Shown: one piece after another, positions 46,601 through 57,900 of the stretch
Layout: the number at the start of each line of letters is the position of its first letter
How positions within the stretch are numbered: position 1 is the stretch's first letter
Origin: Protonemura montana
Taxonomy: Eukaryota > Arthropoda > Insecta > Plecoptera > Nemouridae
Reading direction: 5' to 3'
DNA length: 64,000 bases
Assembly: GCA_947568835.1 (NCBI GenBank)
Contig: OX387602.1
Span: 11,645,021-11,709,020, forward strand
Translations under genes and position numbers: made by a program
The notes under the pieces: generated by a model
Databases searched by the model: none
What the model saw: the letters and a program-made list of their open reading frames with translations, nothing else
Told to the model about the DNA's origin: nothing

Positions 46601-48189
46601 GCAATGCATTAATCAACTAATCGACTGATGTTTACATCATAAAGATGCGCTGACGGTTTTTTTAATAATTAATGATGCAACAAAATACGGGAAGGATGCT
46701 CATCAGTTGAAAACGACTTTACACCTTGACTTAGCCAGGAAATGAACAAAAAGCAATGAAAAAGATTTTGATCCTACGCTATAAACTTTTATTGTGCATG
46801 ATACGACTTTGATAGGACCATGTCAGGATAACCCATTGCCTATACTCCATTCAACTAGAGAACATACTTTTCTGGTAAAAGCACCACCGGTCGTTTTGGG
46901 ATGACATACGGACCAACTGTCAGTTTTAAAAACACTGCAAATCATGATGGTTTTTAGACTCATGTCTACTTGATTTATCCTTGGCACAAGTTCTAACAAC
47001 AACTATTTAAACTGGGGTTTGAATGATAAGTAAGGAACAACTAAATTTCCCGACGTTTCGTAACATGTACTAGTTACTTCTTCAAGGGTTAGAGCAAATC
47101 ATCTCCGCTGATGTCATTTTCATTTCGCTTTTGTCGTGCCAAAATCGTTTTCGGATATAATAAGTATTTTTTTAACCCGCCATTTAAACCATAACTGAAA
47201 TTACATTCACGAGTTGGTAGTAATGCTGCGAATTATATCTTGGGCTGGTGTCTTCTACTGCAGGCTAGACTGTAATCTATAGAAGCAAGCAATGCCGCAC
47301 GATGTTGTAAACAAGTGTCTAGATATTCGCTCAAAAAGACAGATTTCTAATTGGTATTCACTATTTAATATCAATGAAAGCAACAATTTTAATAGCTTCT
47401 AAATGCTTTTTTTATTTTCCTCTGTATAGCTGAAATAATACGGTTGTGCAAGGGAGTGTACGTAGCAAAGCAATAAAGTGGAGACAAGTAGTTACCATAG
47501 TAACGACTGGAACGGGGTGCACCATGGCTGACTCCCCCTATTGACTACTTGCAGTCGGTGTATCGCGGCAAAACTAGGCGGATGCTGGCAAAACCGCCCT
47601 CGCGTATTTGCTCATCAACTCCACACCCCTCCACTGGAAGTGCACGCAAAACTTACAGGCACCAAGCCCGACTTCCGAACCACTTGATTTTCCAATAGTA
47701 ACTTTTTCTTGATGGAAATTAGATCAATATTTTTCATTTTATATTCTAACTCGTGGTTTGAATGTGTTATTTCTGTTCACTTCGTACTTTGATTTTCGTC
47801 GTTTTTGTCCCCTAGATCACACCTTTTGGTCTTTGTCGGGTTGAGTTTTGTCTAAAAAACATGTTTGTTAAAGAAACGCAGATCAGAATCAATCTTTCAC
47901 AGCTGAACATCCCCATTCCACCCTCGCGTCTCCACAATTCTTCTTATGAAAGTACACTACATCTAACCAAAATATAAATATCAAAAAGATAGCAATGATT
48001 TTGGCCATGCAGCACCTTGATTTCTGACAATAAACCTGCCACGAGGGTGCTAGTTTCATGATCACCGACTGTTTAGCACAGGTATACTTGTTTCTCTCTA
48101 TTATTATATTAGTCAAGACTCTAATTACTCTCGCATTGTCTGTTTAGGTGCGGGCAACACAGCCGATGGGGATCAATTGCATAAACACG
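31638..48189 (+). CDS. N-terminal exons of an unidentified long-intron gene (partial)
   Basis: Three coding exons: 31638-31749 (112 nt), 32585-32665 (81 nt) and 48148-48189 (42 nt). The ATG exon begins MAESSGTLVVNVANIIQN and ends AGAG/GTAAGT in phase 1. Exon 2 (TDGPHSELPN...) and exon 3 (AGNTADGDQLHKH) have clear acceptors, GTAAGA/GTGAGT donors, and are both flanked by phase-1 introns, so each can be included or skipped without shifting frame. The 79 residues joined are polar and probably disordered, with no domain I recognise. Intron 2 is 15.5 kb. The reading frame does not end in the window, so the body of the protein should lie beyond 64 kb. The family is unknown; the exon-3 assignment rests on splice sites and phase alone. 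Confidence 0.55.
32306..32329. repeat. Short tandem repeat, period 8
   Basis: Three consecutive copies of AGACAGCC within intron 1 of the unidentified gene. No function is implied. Confidence 0.8.
34753..34769. repeat. C17 homopolymer
   Basis: An uninterrupted run of 17 C followed by TTAAAAAAACC. It is likely length-variable and may be inaccurate in the assembly. Confidence 0.9.
34909..35235 (-). repeat. Dispersed repeat family R, copy C
   Basis: Minus-strand copy. The plus-strand sequence opens with ATTGAGTTTATAGGTAAAGTC, the reverse complement of the 3' end seen in copies D and E. It then has CTTTCTGCTGAGCAAACGAG and the core GGTAACGGTAGGTGCCACCC. The other end is the complement of the ATGGAGGATGC segment near 35190. 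It is close to full length. Confidence 0.8.
35930..36323 (+). repeat. Dispersed repeat family R, copy D (longest)
   Basis: This copy best shows both ends. The 5' part has AGCGCTAATTTTAAACTC before GCCAAATGACTACTTTACC. The core is GCGCCATCGAGTGGCACC and TTACCACGTGTTGCCGG. The 3' end reads GCTTAATATTAACGCTGG then CTATAAACTCAATG. The element is about 390 bp. It lacks obvious terminal inverted repeats, polymerase III boxes, a poly(A) tail or an open frame, so its class is open. Confidence 0.8.
37172..37330 (-). repeat. Dispersed repeat family R, copy F (partial, old)
   Basis: A diverged minus-strand fragment. It keeps GAGCAAATGAGGCGGG, a degraded core (ATGGTGCTTCCTGCCGTCCTTTTTAG) and the central TATCGATGCATGTATATAAA segment. 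It is only 0.85 kb from copy D. Confidence 0.6.
38003..38171 (+). mobile_element. 5S-rRNA-derived SINE-like element
   Basis: About 70 bases resemble the 3' half of animal 5S rRNA: TCGTTAGATCACCGAAG, TTAAGTAACACTGGGCTGGG and TCAGGTATTGGATGAC correspond to the A-block, intermediate element and C-block of the internal promoter. After an unrelated body of about 80 bases the element ends in an AATCAACAAATCAATCAATAC tail. A 5S head, unrelated body and short tandem tail fit the SINE3-type design. The 5' third of 5S is not recognisable, so this copy is 5'-truncated or diverged. Confidence 0.65.
41505..41825 (+). repeat. Dispersed repeat family R, copy E
   Basis: Starts near ATGGAGGATGCTTTTAGGTGGAGTC and runs through CGTTATTTCTCGCAGATTGCTCGCATTT, the core GCGCCATGGAGTGGCACC and TTGCTCAGCAGAAAGCTTAAC, to CTATACCTATAAACTCAATG. 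The 3' end matches copy D base for base over the final ~14 nt; the 5' ~60 bases of copy D are absent. Confidence 0.8.
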
Positions 48190-51100
48190 GTGAGTCGCCA
48201 GAAATAACCCGCACCCAGCAGCTTGTGATCTCATCAAATTATTGGACCACGCATCGCATCACCCTTGCATCACCCTCGAGCTAGCATAATTACTAGAATC
48301 AATTATGTGTTTCTATGCAAGTACAAACTAAGAACCAGTGATCGTCGCCCTTGCAAATAGGATTCGAAACCGTGAAAGTCACTGCTTTACTGTGATAAGT
48401 GATTTTCACCTAGATATCTAAAATAAGATGTACATAATTTATTGAGACTTGTCAATTCTAACCACTTAGCAACTAGCTTCGAAAGTCTTAGATTCTGTCT
48501 GACTGATATAAAGTACCAGAGTTTTATTCCGCGTTCTCACCTTCGCAGAGTAATGTTTTAAATTATTTCCACTGTAATGGATTGGTCGTCGCGCTTTACT
48601 TGCTGGTATAGGGGAGAATTTAGCGCCGGGTACTGGTTGAATTGCACGGCATGTATTGGATTTGTGCAGGGAATTGCATTAACAAGCGCTTTCCGTCTGG
48701 CTATATAGGCGATGCCCCTCAGGACTCCTTTGAGAGGATCAATCCTCATACACGATGGTGTCGTGTTAATGGACTAGCTATACGATGCACTTTTACAGTT
48801 TCTTATTTTTATTTATTTTTAGTCTCTTGTGTGTTAGCCTTCTAGATATTTTTCTTTCCTTCTCTTGTCACGAACAGTTACAATTTCGAATACACCTGTA
48901 GTTGACTATCGACTTGTCTCCTCCCTAATGCGCGGTGTTTGTTTTTGACATTTCATAACAGACTTGGTACCTAATTGTAGAATAAATATTGTTCACTAAA
49001 ACGTGGGTGTTGATTAATTAAGATAGGATATCTGAGACTAATTTCCTCCACTTACCGAGACATTTTCTTCACGCTTTATCGACCAACCAAGACTTGAGTC
49101 TCCATGCTAATTACCGGTACTACGTCACAATACAGACCGTTGCAATTGGAGGTTTGACTGAAATCAAATCCATATCGTCGTATGTTTATTTGTATTCGAT
49201 ACACTTCGATATATCTATCAGATCCCGTGTGAAATCAAAATCGCCTGAATACCTTTCATGACACCATTTTTTGTATCGCTGATCAAATTACCATCTAAAT
49301 TGGTAACGTCAATACACTTCAAAATAATGTGCATTACCATTCATTGGCAAAATGTCTCTGAATCTATTTTGTTTTCTAAATTTGTCTGTAGAGAGGCATC
49401 TTTACCCCGTTCCAAACGGTCAATTTTTAGCCAAGTTCCAATGATCTCAAAATTGGATCATCGCGCCTCTCGTTTCGTTTCTTTCGCTTTCGGCATTTGG
49501 CCATGTTCAATGCTGTCTGCTTACATCGCAGATTCGACCTGTGGTTTGGCTGGTACCAGCGTCCTACAAAATTTCGGCAAGGCCCTTCAAACATCTCATG
49601 AACCTTGCAAATTACTAGACTGGCGTCCTTACACTTCGCGCTCGTTGTAATTCACAGCTTTCCCCCCCAAAAGCCAGTAAAGCTTCAGCTAAGCGTACTT
49701 CTCATATTCATGCCCTCTCCCAACCTATATCGTGATACAGCCCTCGGCTAGACCAACCATATTAGTCTCTTATCCCGGTACCCAGAGTCCACTTTACGGG
49801 CACCTCCTCTATCTCCAGCATCAAACTTTGTGTTGATCCTCATCTCTTTTGGTCCACGCTTGAGCGGATCATCATCTTTTTCCGTGGCCCCTCTTTCGTA
49901 ACCGCGGTCCACGGCAGCATCGCGTCTGCATTCCGCCGCTTGAGGGGTGGTCTGGAGCAGGAGAACATTCCATCGAGTCGACTGATTGTCATTCAGGTAG
50001 AGAGCGCGCGAACGCATGCGTACGAGCAGCGCGCCGTGGTACCAACGTCTGGATAAAACTGTTACTAGCGGCAGCGGCCGCCAACGCAGTGCCACAGATT
50101 GAATCAATTCAATCCTCCCACTATTGAAATGTCGCTAGATGATGGAAAGTAAATAATCGAGATGACACGTTTGCGCAGACGGAATGTGTCTGAAAGGTGA
50201 TGAACCGTTCACGAGCAGCCTCATATTTTTCATGTCATATGTGATCGTAAGCTGGTTTATCGTATCGATTACACTTCGTTAATCAGACTGTATGGAGGTT
50301 GGAAAAGAGCTTTATTTTTTGTGAGGCATGGGGTTAAATTTTGATAACAGTTGTGGTAAATGCGGGTGCCTGTGACATCGCTGTCGCGCTTCTACGCGGG
50401 CTTTGCTTTGATAACGACGTCCCTTATCCCCGATCCCGCGACGGGGCACTTGCTTTTGACGGTCACTTCGACCGCTGAGCCCTATCTAGAGTGCGGAGGT
50501 GCCCTAAAAGCAAATCGGTGCACCCGTCAAAACATGTCACGCGTCCAAATGCACGCATAATTACTCATGCGAACTAATTGTCCGTGCGTTTTGCGTGAAT
50601 TTGCATTGCGTATTTCACGCTATCTTCAGCGCTGACATTTTCTTGGATCGTTACTTAGCTGCTTGTGTCACCTGTCTATATTCGCTCTTTTATGCAAATC
50701 ACTTTGATATCCTCTCTTAGCATACTACACAGTACCTACAAGGGCATTACTCACCTCACGCAACCAAGTCGCAACACTGTATAAGTTTGTTGTTTGGTGC
50801 ATCACAACCGGTGTTGGCAGTTGTGGAAGTAGAGACCGCGCCACAAACATTCGTCAGTCTCGGCTGCTGAGACAGCCGTTCGGCGCTGCCAACCGCCACT
50901 CATGTAAGCCGACAGCGTTGGCCTCTCTGGCGTTGGCCAGTAGAGCGGGAACCGTCGTCCGGGGTTAGTGCTTTTTCGAACCTGTTGTGCTGTGCGGTGT
51001 GTTGTGTTTGTGTGATCGACGGTCTAACTTTCAGGCCTACTCCGTCCCCAGTTTGGTCATTTGATTGCCAACATGATGTGAATTATTAATTTAACGTTAA

Positions 51101-51419
51101 GCTACTGGTGGTGTTCGGAGTTTTTGATTTGGTAATCGCCGTTTCGAATAAGTTACTGGTCGGGTTTTTGTGATGGTTTGAAACGAGTGTTTGTGTTGCT
51201 GCCATGTTTAGAGGTGGTTGGCCGGCGACGGCCGCATCTTCTATTGTGAGTGCTTCGTTGCGATGATATCCCGGCCGGTAGCACAGCAGAGTGTGCCGTT
51301 TATCGATCAATGTGAATCATTGGGTGCATAAGTGAGTGTGTCGGGTGCGTAGTGTCGGGTGTCTGGGGTTCCAGCACGTGCCCACCCACCTACTACCTAC
51401 CTGCCAAAGTGCCAGGTCT
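48190..51419. other. Region between exon 3 and the alternative first exon
   Basis: No further exon of the unidentified gene could be placed. Open frames of 130 codons (49258-49650, plus) and 119 codons (49748-50107, minus) show no recognisable similarity or convincing splice context. CpG density rises from about 49.7 kb to 51.4 kb, consistent with a promoter region before the exon at 51420. Confidence 0.4.
50800..51419 (+). promoter_or_regulatory. Probable alternative promoter and 5' UTR
   Basis: GC- and CpG-rich sequence directly upstream of the coding exon at 51420, with an initiator-like TTCGTCAGTC (candidate start at 50856). No TATA box was seen. Frames through it are closed upstream of 51336 by a stop, so it reads as untranslated leader. 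Confidence 0.45.
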
Positions 51420-51678
51420 ATGTCGCTGAAAGTGAACGGTGTTTTTTTCGGGTCTGATGCCAAGACATCGCCTCCTGATAAGAGTGTAACGACAATGGTG
51501 AAACCAACTGCAGTTATTGTGGGCCCACAAAGAAGCAATAGTTTGGATTATTTGAATTTCGAGGAGAAACGACAACTTATAGCGTCGTCGCTGTCGCTGT
51601 CGGATTTTCTTCATCATGGACCTACCGCTACCGCCAAAAATGTCACTACAGCCATCACAACTACCAAAGCTATAGTTG
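51420..51678 (+). CDS. Probable alternative first coding exon of the unidentified gene
   Basis: The first ATG (51420) opens an 86-codon exon ending GTTG/GTTAGT in phase 1, the same phase as the three upstream exons. It could therefore replace them in front of a shared downstream exon. No upstream AG in its frame gives the phase-1 join needed to make it internal. The product begins MSLKVNGVFFGS. It contains a segment around DYLNFEEKRQLIASSLSLSD that looks like a conserved amphipathic helix or docking motif, then a Thr/Ala-rich stretch. I do not recognise the family. It could instead be the first exon of a separate gene. Confidence 0.55.
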
Positions 51679-54011
51679 GTTAGTAAACGTTGTTAATTTC
51701 AACTAATTCGTTGTCAGCTGGCGTATTCTCGGTTCTTCCTTGAAGACTTGTCAGTTGGTGTCATGAAATGTGATCTAATTACTAGCTACACCATCATTTC
51801 ATACCCCAGTTAATATTGTTGTTTGAGAAAAGAAAACAATGCCGCGTATCTTCGAAGATGACATGAGCATTCCAAGAATTGTCTTGGTATAGTAAACTAA
51901 TTATTTCTGGTTTGAGTAATTTGCTGCCTATCTTGGGTGTACTACTACATGCATACTACTCCATTCATCTCATTGGATAGCGTAGTTGATTTGTTTCAGT
52001 CTTAATTAACCTACTTCGAACAATAAGATATTAGTCTGTATTCCACGTTGGGCTTATTTTATCCTAACATCTTATATAAATTGTTTACGGTTGGTTATTT
52101 CCTCATGAGTGTTGATGAGAGACGGACAGTACATTAATTAACATTCCAGTTACTTCCCGCCGAAGTAGCTATTTCAAAATCAATTTAAAATTGAGAGAAA
52201 CCAAAATTATATCCTGGGTCAACATATTTTTACACAAAACGAACGCCAGCACAATTTTGATAGTAATTAAATTACTACTAAGTCTACTGCACTAAAATAG
52301 TATTTAGGACCCTTTGAGTGAACATAAAATAGGCTACTCTACGCAGGGTTTGACCACTTGACTTGTCAAACTAACAACCCTTACAGAGGAACCGCCGAAC
52401 AAATTTGCCTTCTGTGTTGCTGTAGCAGCTGTCCCGCTGTAGTACAACTTTGCTCCATGCCTAGCACAAATTCCACTCAACACATGAGCACTCTAAAGTG
52501 GTGACTCACTCAATGCAGATTGACATAGGCATCCTCATTGAGCGACCTCTCAATTAATTCTTACTTGCGTCGTTTTTTCAAGACATAAATGGGCATGTTA
52601 TCGCGCAACGGTTCAAAGCAATATCTACCACGACCATTTTTGTAATGAGCACCAGTTAATTTTCACACTTGCGACCAGCTACATGTCTGCTCTGCTAGTA
52701 AAGTCAAAACAGCTGATGTGCGTGCGGTGTTTCCACCTGTTTTTCTCTTTTAGCGATCGTTTGAAACGTCACGAGTACATATTGATGCAAATAAACAAAG
52801 TTCATACTATAAGAACCTTCACTCTTGGTCGTTACATTGCGAAATGCTGTCTCCGCTCGTTCAAGGCTTGTTTAAATAATTATTATTTGTTAGTACATCG
52901 AACTCACTAATTCACTTCAGTAATGGTTCAAAGTTCCCACGTATGCCGCATCACAAGGCTGTAATCATCTCTTTTTCGTACAGAATCACCACAAGACAAT
53001 GCTGGGGAAACGAGAGAGGATGAGACTGTTTTAATTGAGAATCGTAATTGTCTTAAATTACTTAGATGATAGATTAGCTGATAGTGATTGTTTTAATTGT
53101 TGCCGTGGGACGTTTTGGAAAGCCACTCGAGGCGTTATGCTGTAAAATTCGGGTGTTGTATAACTGGCGCCGAGTTATTTTGGTTATTCTTAGATCGAGG
53201 CCCATGCGTTACTATGTGAGGTACCGCATACCGAAGGTATGACTGGTGTGACGTGCCAGAATGTGTAGGTATGAAAAGCATTTAGTTTGATTGTTCCAAA
53301 TAAAATTCACATGCCAAGTGCGCTCGGTTCAGAAAGTATCTAAGTCTATCTAGCCATCTTCGATCTCGGACCTCTCACACCATTGCTTTTCGGTTTTAAA
53401 CTAATCAAACACGGTAGCTGGTTTCGTTCCAATCGTTTTACTAGCCATTTTTGTTTAGAATCATAACCATGCAGGCAACACTTTAATAACGATCTCGATA
53501 TGGTATTTCGATGTTACGTCACTCACCGTAACTTTCGGCATGAGTGGTCCGCATGGCCAACGTGAAATGAGAAATACAATCAAACAGTGTCACGATGTGC
53601 AATGTACTCATTCTGGGCATTGTACCTTTGATTGTACCATGTGCACACTTACACACATACAGACGAATAATTCATTTAATTTAGGAACTGCCAATGGTAG
53701 TTATCGCTCGCGATCTATCTAACAGTACCATTCATGTCTGTTGATATTAATTTGTCGAAATCGTTAACCTCGGATCGATTTTCGCAATTCACTCACTCAC
53801 GAATGCATGATTAACAATAAACTCCCTAAGAACATTTTTGATATTCAACGTTGTACCTATTGCATGCGAGCTACCCGCACATAAAACTCGACCTGGTTGT
53901 CTGCACTTATTATTTTTAATGTACTAGCGCCCGTATTTTTCCACTACACCATACGAGGCGCAGACAACCCTTTGCAAGCATCGACCCCTAGCCGACCAAC
54001 CACTTAGCTAA

Positions 54012-54155
54012 GGGGGGGGGGGGGGGGGGGGGAGCACACAAGATAAACTGCAGGCCGTGGTGCTTGACTGCAAGGATGAAGGCGAAAATCAAATTTCCGA
54101 CCCGCGGTGCGAGAATGTGAACTAAATTCTCACTTTTGCCCCCCCCCCCCCCCCC
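54012..54155. repeat. G21 and C17 runs 106 bases apart
   Basis: Twenty-one G at 54012-54032 and seventeen C at 54139-54155, separated by ordinary sequence. As complementary homopolymers they could pair into a hairpin, or the G run could form a quadruplex. Run lengths of this kind are often misassembled. Confidence 0.85.
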
Positions 54156-54786
54156 TGAACCGTCGACATATTGCCCCAGGGATGCACAGCCGCCCTAGTC
54201 CTTAGCCTTAGCACTGCAGAGAAAGCATGCACATGAAATATTCATTTCAGTGCAGATTCAGGATTTTTATTTTGATGTAAAGTTTCGTAGAGGAATGTCT
54301 GGCGGGAGCCGCTAGGTAAAATTGCATTTCTAGTTTCCTTTCTTGTAAAAGTAGCGCGTTAATTAGGTGTGAAATTGTGTGAGTGGATCTTTGTTTTCTT
54401 CGATGCTTATCAAAGTGCATCATAAGATTGAATTACGGAAACCACGCACATTTGCTCTTCTCCTGCAAGTTCATAAGAATTGTAGAATAATTAAATAACG
54501 CTTTTCTTAAAAACGCTTCGAAACTTCAAGACAGTAATCGCTTCTTTCAGCAACTGTTTCCTCGGATTTTCAATATATTTCTGTTGTGTTTTCTGAGCAC
54601 TTATCGCGGTTGCAGCCGCAACGCAATCCGTATTTCCAAAGGAATCGGTCGTTTTCTCTCCGCCTTGGTCCATCGATTGGCTTGATTGGCGAATGTCTAC
54701 CAAGTCTCAGACAGCCCCCCTCATTTTCTACGACTCGCTGGAAGTCATACCTATCCACTTGTCTCTGTATGACGCGTATATACACG

Positions 54787-54900
54787 TATAAAACCACATG
54801 ACAGAGATTCCGACATCGTGTTCCTCCACGCTCTGGTGCTTGCTGAGTTCAACTTTCAGTCGACGCCAACCTCTGCTCTGGTTACGATAGGTACTGTGTG
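54787..54900 (+). promoter_or_regulatory. Weak candidate TATA promoter
   Basis: TATAAAA at 54787-54793 is followed at the usual ~30-base distance by GACATCGTGTTCC and a GC-richer leader. A possible donor (GATAG/GTACTG) lies near 54893. It could be another alternative non-coding first exon; there is no coding evidence. Confidence 0.15.
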
Positions 54901-57900
54901 AGCCAAGTGAGAAACCCGGCAGCTACCTTATTCAAACCTCATTCAATGTAGCCTAGCCAGGAAGATTCTTTTCTAAAAACAGAATAGAGCTTGATCAAAT
55001 TACGTCCTCATCATCATCGTATTGTTTTCAGTTATAACACGCTGTTCGCCTAATGATTACGCTGCACGCTTCTGGTTTTTCGCAACGAATTCTTGCATTT
55101 TGATTAAGTGCACGTCGTAATTGAAGATTTACCGCAAGCTGCGAAAGTGGTGTTGATTGACAATTGACAACAATGAATAATCGAGTTATGTCATGGCGGG
55201 GGTTCCCTTACATCCGTCGAAATCTCATCGTTTCCCCGTTTTACTATATCATTTCGAAGTGGTGGATTGTCGTTTGTTCCGGATAAATTCGTCGTAGCTT
55301 GGTCAAGTGCAATCAATACACCGCAAAATGAAGTGGTGTGAATCAGAGAGTACTAGGTATTTTTTTATGATTGCTTGTGAGATACTTGAGATCATCGCGT
55401 CACATCGTCACACATTTCTATTCGGTCGTTATCGCGAGATTCATTGAAATATTGTTTCTCATCTAGGAAATATCTGCGAATTGTTTTGGTAATCCATATG
55501 GTTCCAAGTTCCTCTGGTTTTACAACAGAATGGGGATTTCGACACGGTGATTTTCGGTGTGACTCAAGCCCATTTCCGGTCGAACAAAATGGGACATTTA
55601 GTTCGCTGATTAAAATGTCTGGCATTGGCGTTCGATCGGTTGAACCGCATTAATTTGCTTCCTGTCATTAAAAATAAAGTATGCCCCGCATCATTGTGCC
55701 CTTCGCACTCTAATCGGTGCGACAAGCGCTCTTGGCCTTCTGTTGCATGTGTATGCAGCCACCCAGTCGACTTGACAATCAAATTTCTTGGCCAGTGTGT
55801 GGGAGGATAGCTTTAGTTAAGGGGGTAGTTAATGAACAGTCTAGACATAATGTAATGTGATCTAAATCGAATGGTTTGCTCGGCTCGCAGCGAGACTGTG
55901 CCGATTAAACTGGGTAAAGTTGACGGCATCTTTGCGAAGATGAAAGTTTACCTAAAAGCACCTATACTTGGAGCTAGATGAGGCCAATGAGGTGCATAAT
56001 TGTGGTAATTGCCGTTGATCCTCGAGCTTTGCGCCTAACGACAGTTAAGTTTAGTTTGATGAAGAGAATAATGGCTCGTCTAATATAATTTATGGCGGAA
56101 TTTCTGTCCCCTGATGTGATCTTGTTGGTGGTGTCCCATCGATTTTGAACGCAGGTTAAGTCATCGGTGGCCGAAAGTAATTTTATGGAGATGGAATTTA
56201 TTGGTAAATGCATAATCCGATCTCTCAGAACCTGGAGGAAAATAGTAAACAGCAACCGTCAAAGTGCTGATTTAGCTGGTCATTTCCTCAGCATGTTCTT
56301 TGTCCAGTTGCTGAGAATTGTAACTTGAATATCGGTGAGCGACTAGGTGCGTGAGGAATCTGAGTGCTGTGAGAGCTCGACATCATGTTGTGATGGCGAA
56401 GACAAGAAGAGCTGCGTGGGCGTACTCGAGGACGTCGGGATCACCTTGAAATAATAATTAAACGTCCTATCACGTGTTACCTACTAGCAGGACTCTAACG
56501 TAGTACCTTATTGTCTACAGCCACGTTCAATCTTGCGTAACTTTTTTTGAAACCTGCAGTGGACAGCATTATATAAAAAAAAAATGTTTACAACATTTTA
56601 TTTACGGGTCTAATAACATTTATAACTTGTTGCCTTTTAGGTTGAGGCGCCGATTTGGTATTTTCAATTTTTTTTGTTTTGTCATGTGAAGGGCGCGCTC
56701 AGTTTGTGAATCTTATGGGTGTTAATTATTTACTTTGATCTATTGGCTGTAGTGCCCAGAATTTCGCATTCCTCCTCGTGGTAGTCAATCTTGGCCATGG
56801 ATCAAAGAAGCGAAGATTAGCGCGCGATTTACGAAACCTTGTTCGGCGTCTGCTGTTGATCGTTTCCCTCTCGCTCGTCCTTAGCCCAAATTAACCAGGG
56901 TTCTACATTGTAGCAGCTCTACAAGTTTTGATTAATTTTCAAATATCTTACAAGTTGACTTCCCAATTTACCAATGCTTTAAATTGTATTCTTATGATCT
57001 TTCAACTAACAACAGCATTTTAATACCGGCTTTTATCTTAATTGCTAGTCCACCACCGATGAAATTTTCGCCCCGTACGATTTATTTCAAAGTAAGAAGC
57101 ACTTTAAAACGTAAGAGGATCTATATCTAGATAATTAATTAGTAATCACTTTCCAGTGAGACGGGGGGCGTTCTTCATCTCGATATATTAGAGGGTTAAT
57201 AATTGAGAGTGACACCATGATTGCCACATAAAGGGTTTATGCTGTGCTCATAAAACTGAGACTACGAAGAACGTAGCATGCACATCTCTACCCTGTAGTC
57301 ATTACTTCGTTATGATATATAGACCCGCCAAAGGTTGACATTGTTAGGTAGGCAGGTGTGGCATAGGGTTGTCCGGGACGGGGGTGTACGTCAATATGAA
57401 ACAATGCCTCTAGCCGTGTAGAGTTCAGTAACATTATTGAGGCAATACAACAACGGCACAAACTTTACCACGCCCAGCATACTCGGGCAATCACAATCGC
57501 ATTTTATATAATTACGCAATAACAGATCATATTTTACTTGGTGGTTCTGTAATGGTGCTGTAACGTATAATAACCGAGATTGAACGAGTTTCCTGAACTG
57601 CGATGTGTGAAAGAGAAGGGAAGGGACATCTATATCTCTGTGAGAGGGGACACGTTACAGATTATAGTGATTTCGTTATTTTTTTTTATTATAGCGATAA
57701 CCATCTAATGTCCAGTCCAGCGCGTCACAAATACAATCTTATGAAAAACTTACGGATAGCATGGCATCTTCCAAGGCCAATATTACTAACGAATGGTGGC
57801 TCTGATGGAACTAGAAACGATGATCTTTTAGTATCGGTATTTTTCGAACCTCTCCGCGGGGTTAATATCTTCTCTCTGCCTTGAGACTTGATGGCCGATG

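Larger units (their letters stand above)
32666..48147. other. 15.5-kb intron 2 of the unidentified gene
   Basis: I find no coding exon with a convincing frame here. The stretch holds four copies of dispersed repeat family R (34909, 35930, 37172, 41505), a 5S-rRNA-derived SINE-like element (about 38003-38171), a C17 run at 34753-34769, and small CpG-rich patches near 32840-32960 and 37810-37860. Short open frames are scattered and unlike any family I know. Confidence 0.45.

Noticed and set aside
49258..50107. 130- and 119-codon open frames on opposite strands
   Set aside because: No family resemblance, composition changes along the frames, and no matching splice sites in phase with the nearby exons.
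51336..51678. 51420 exon as an internal exon following 48148-48189
   Set aside because: AG dinucleotides upstream of it would join in phase 0 or 2, not the phase 1 required.
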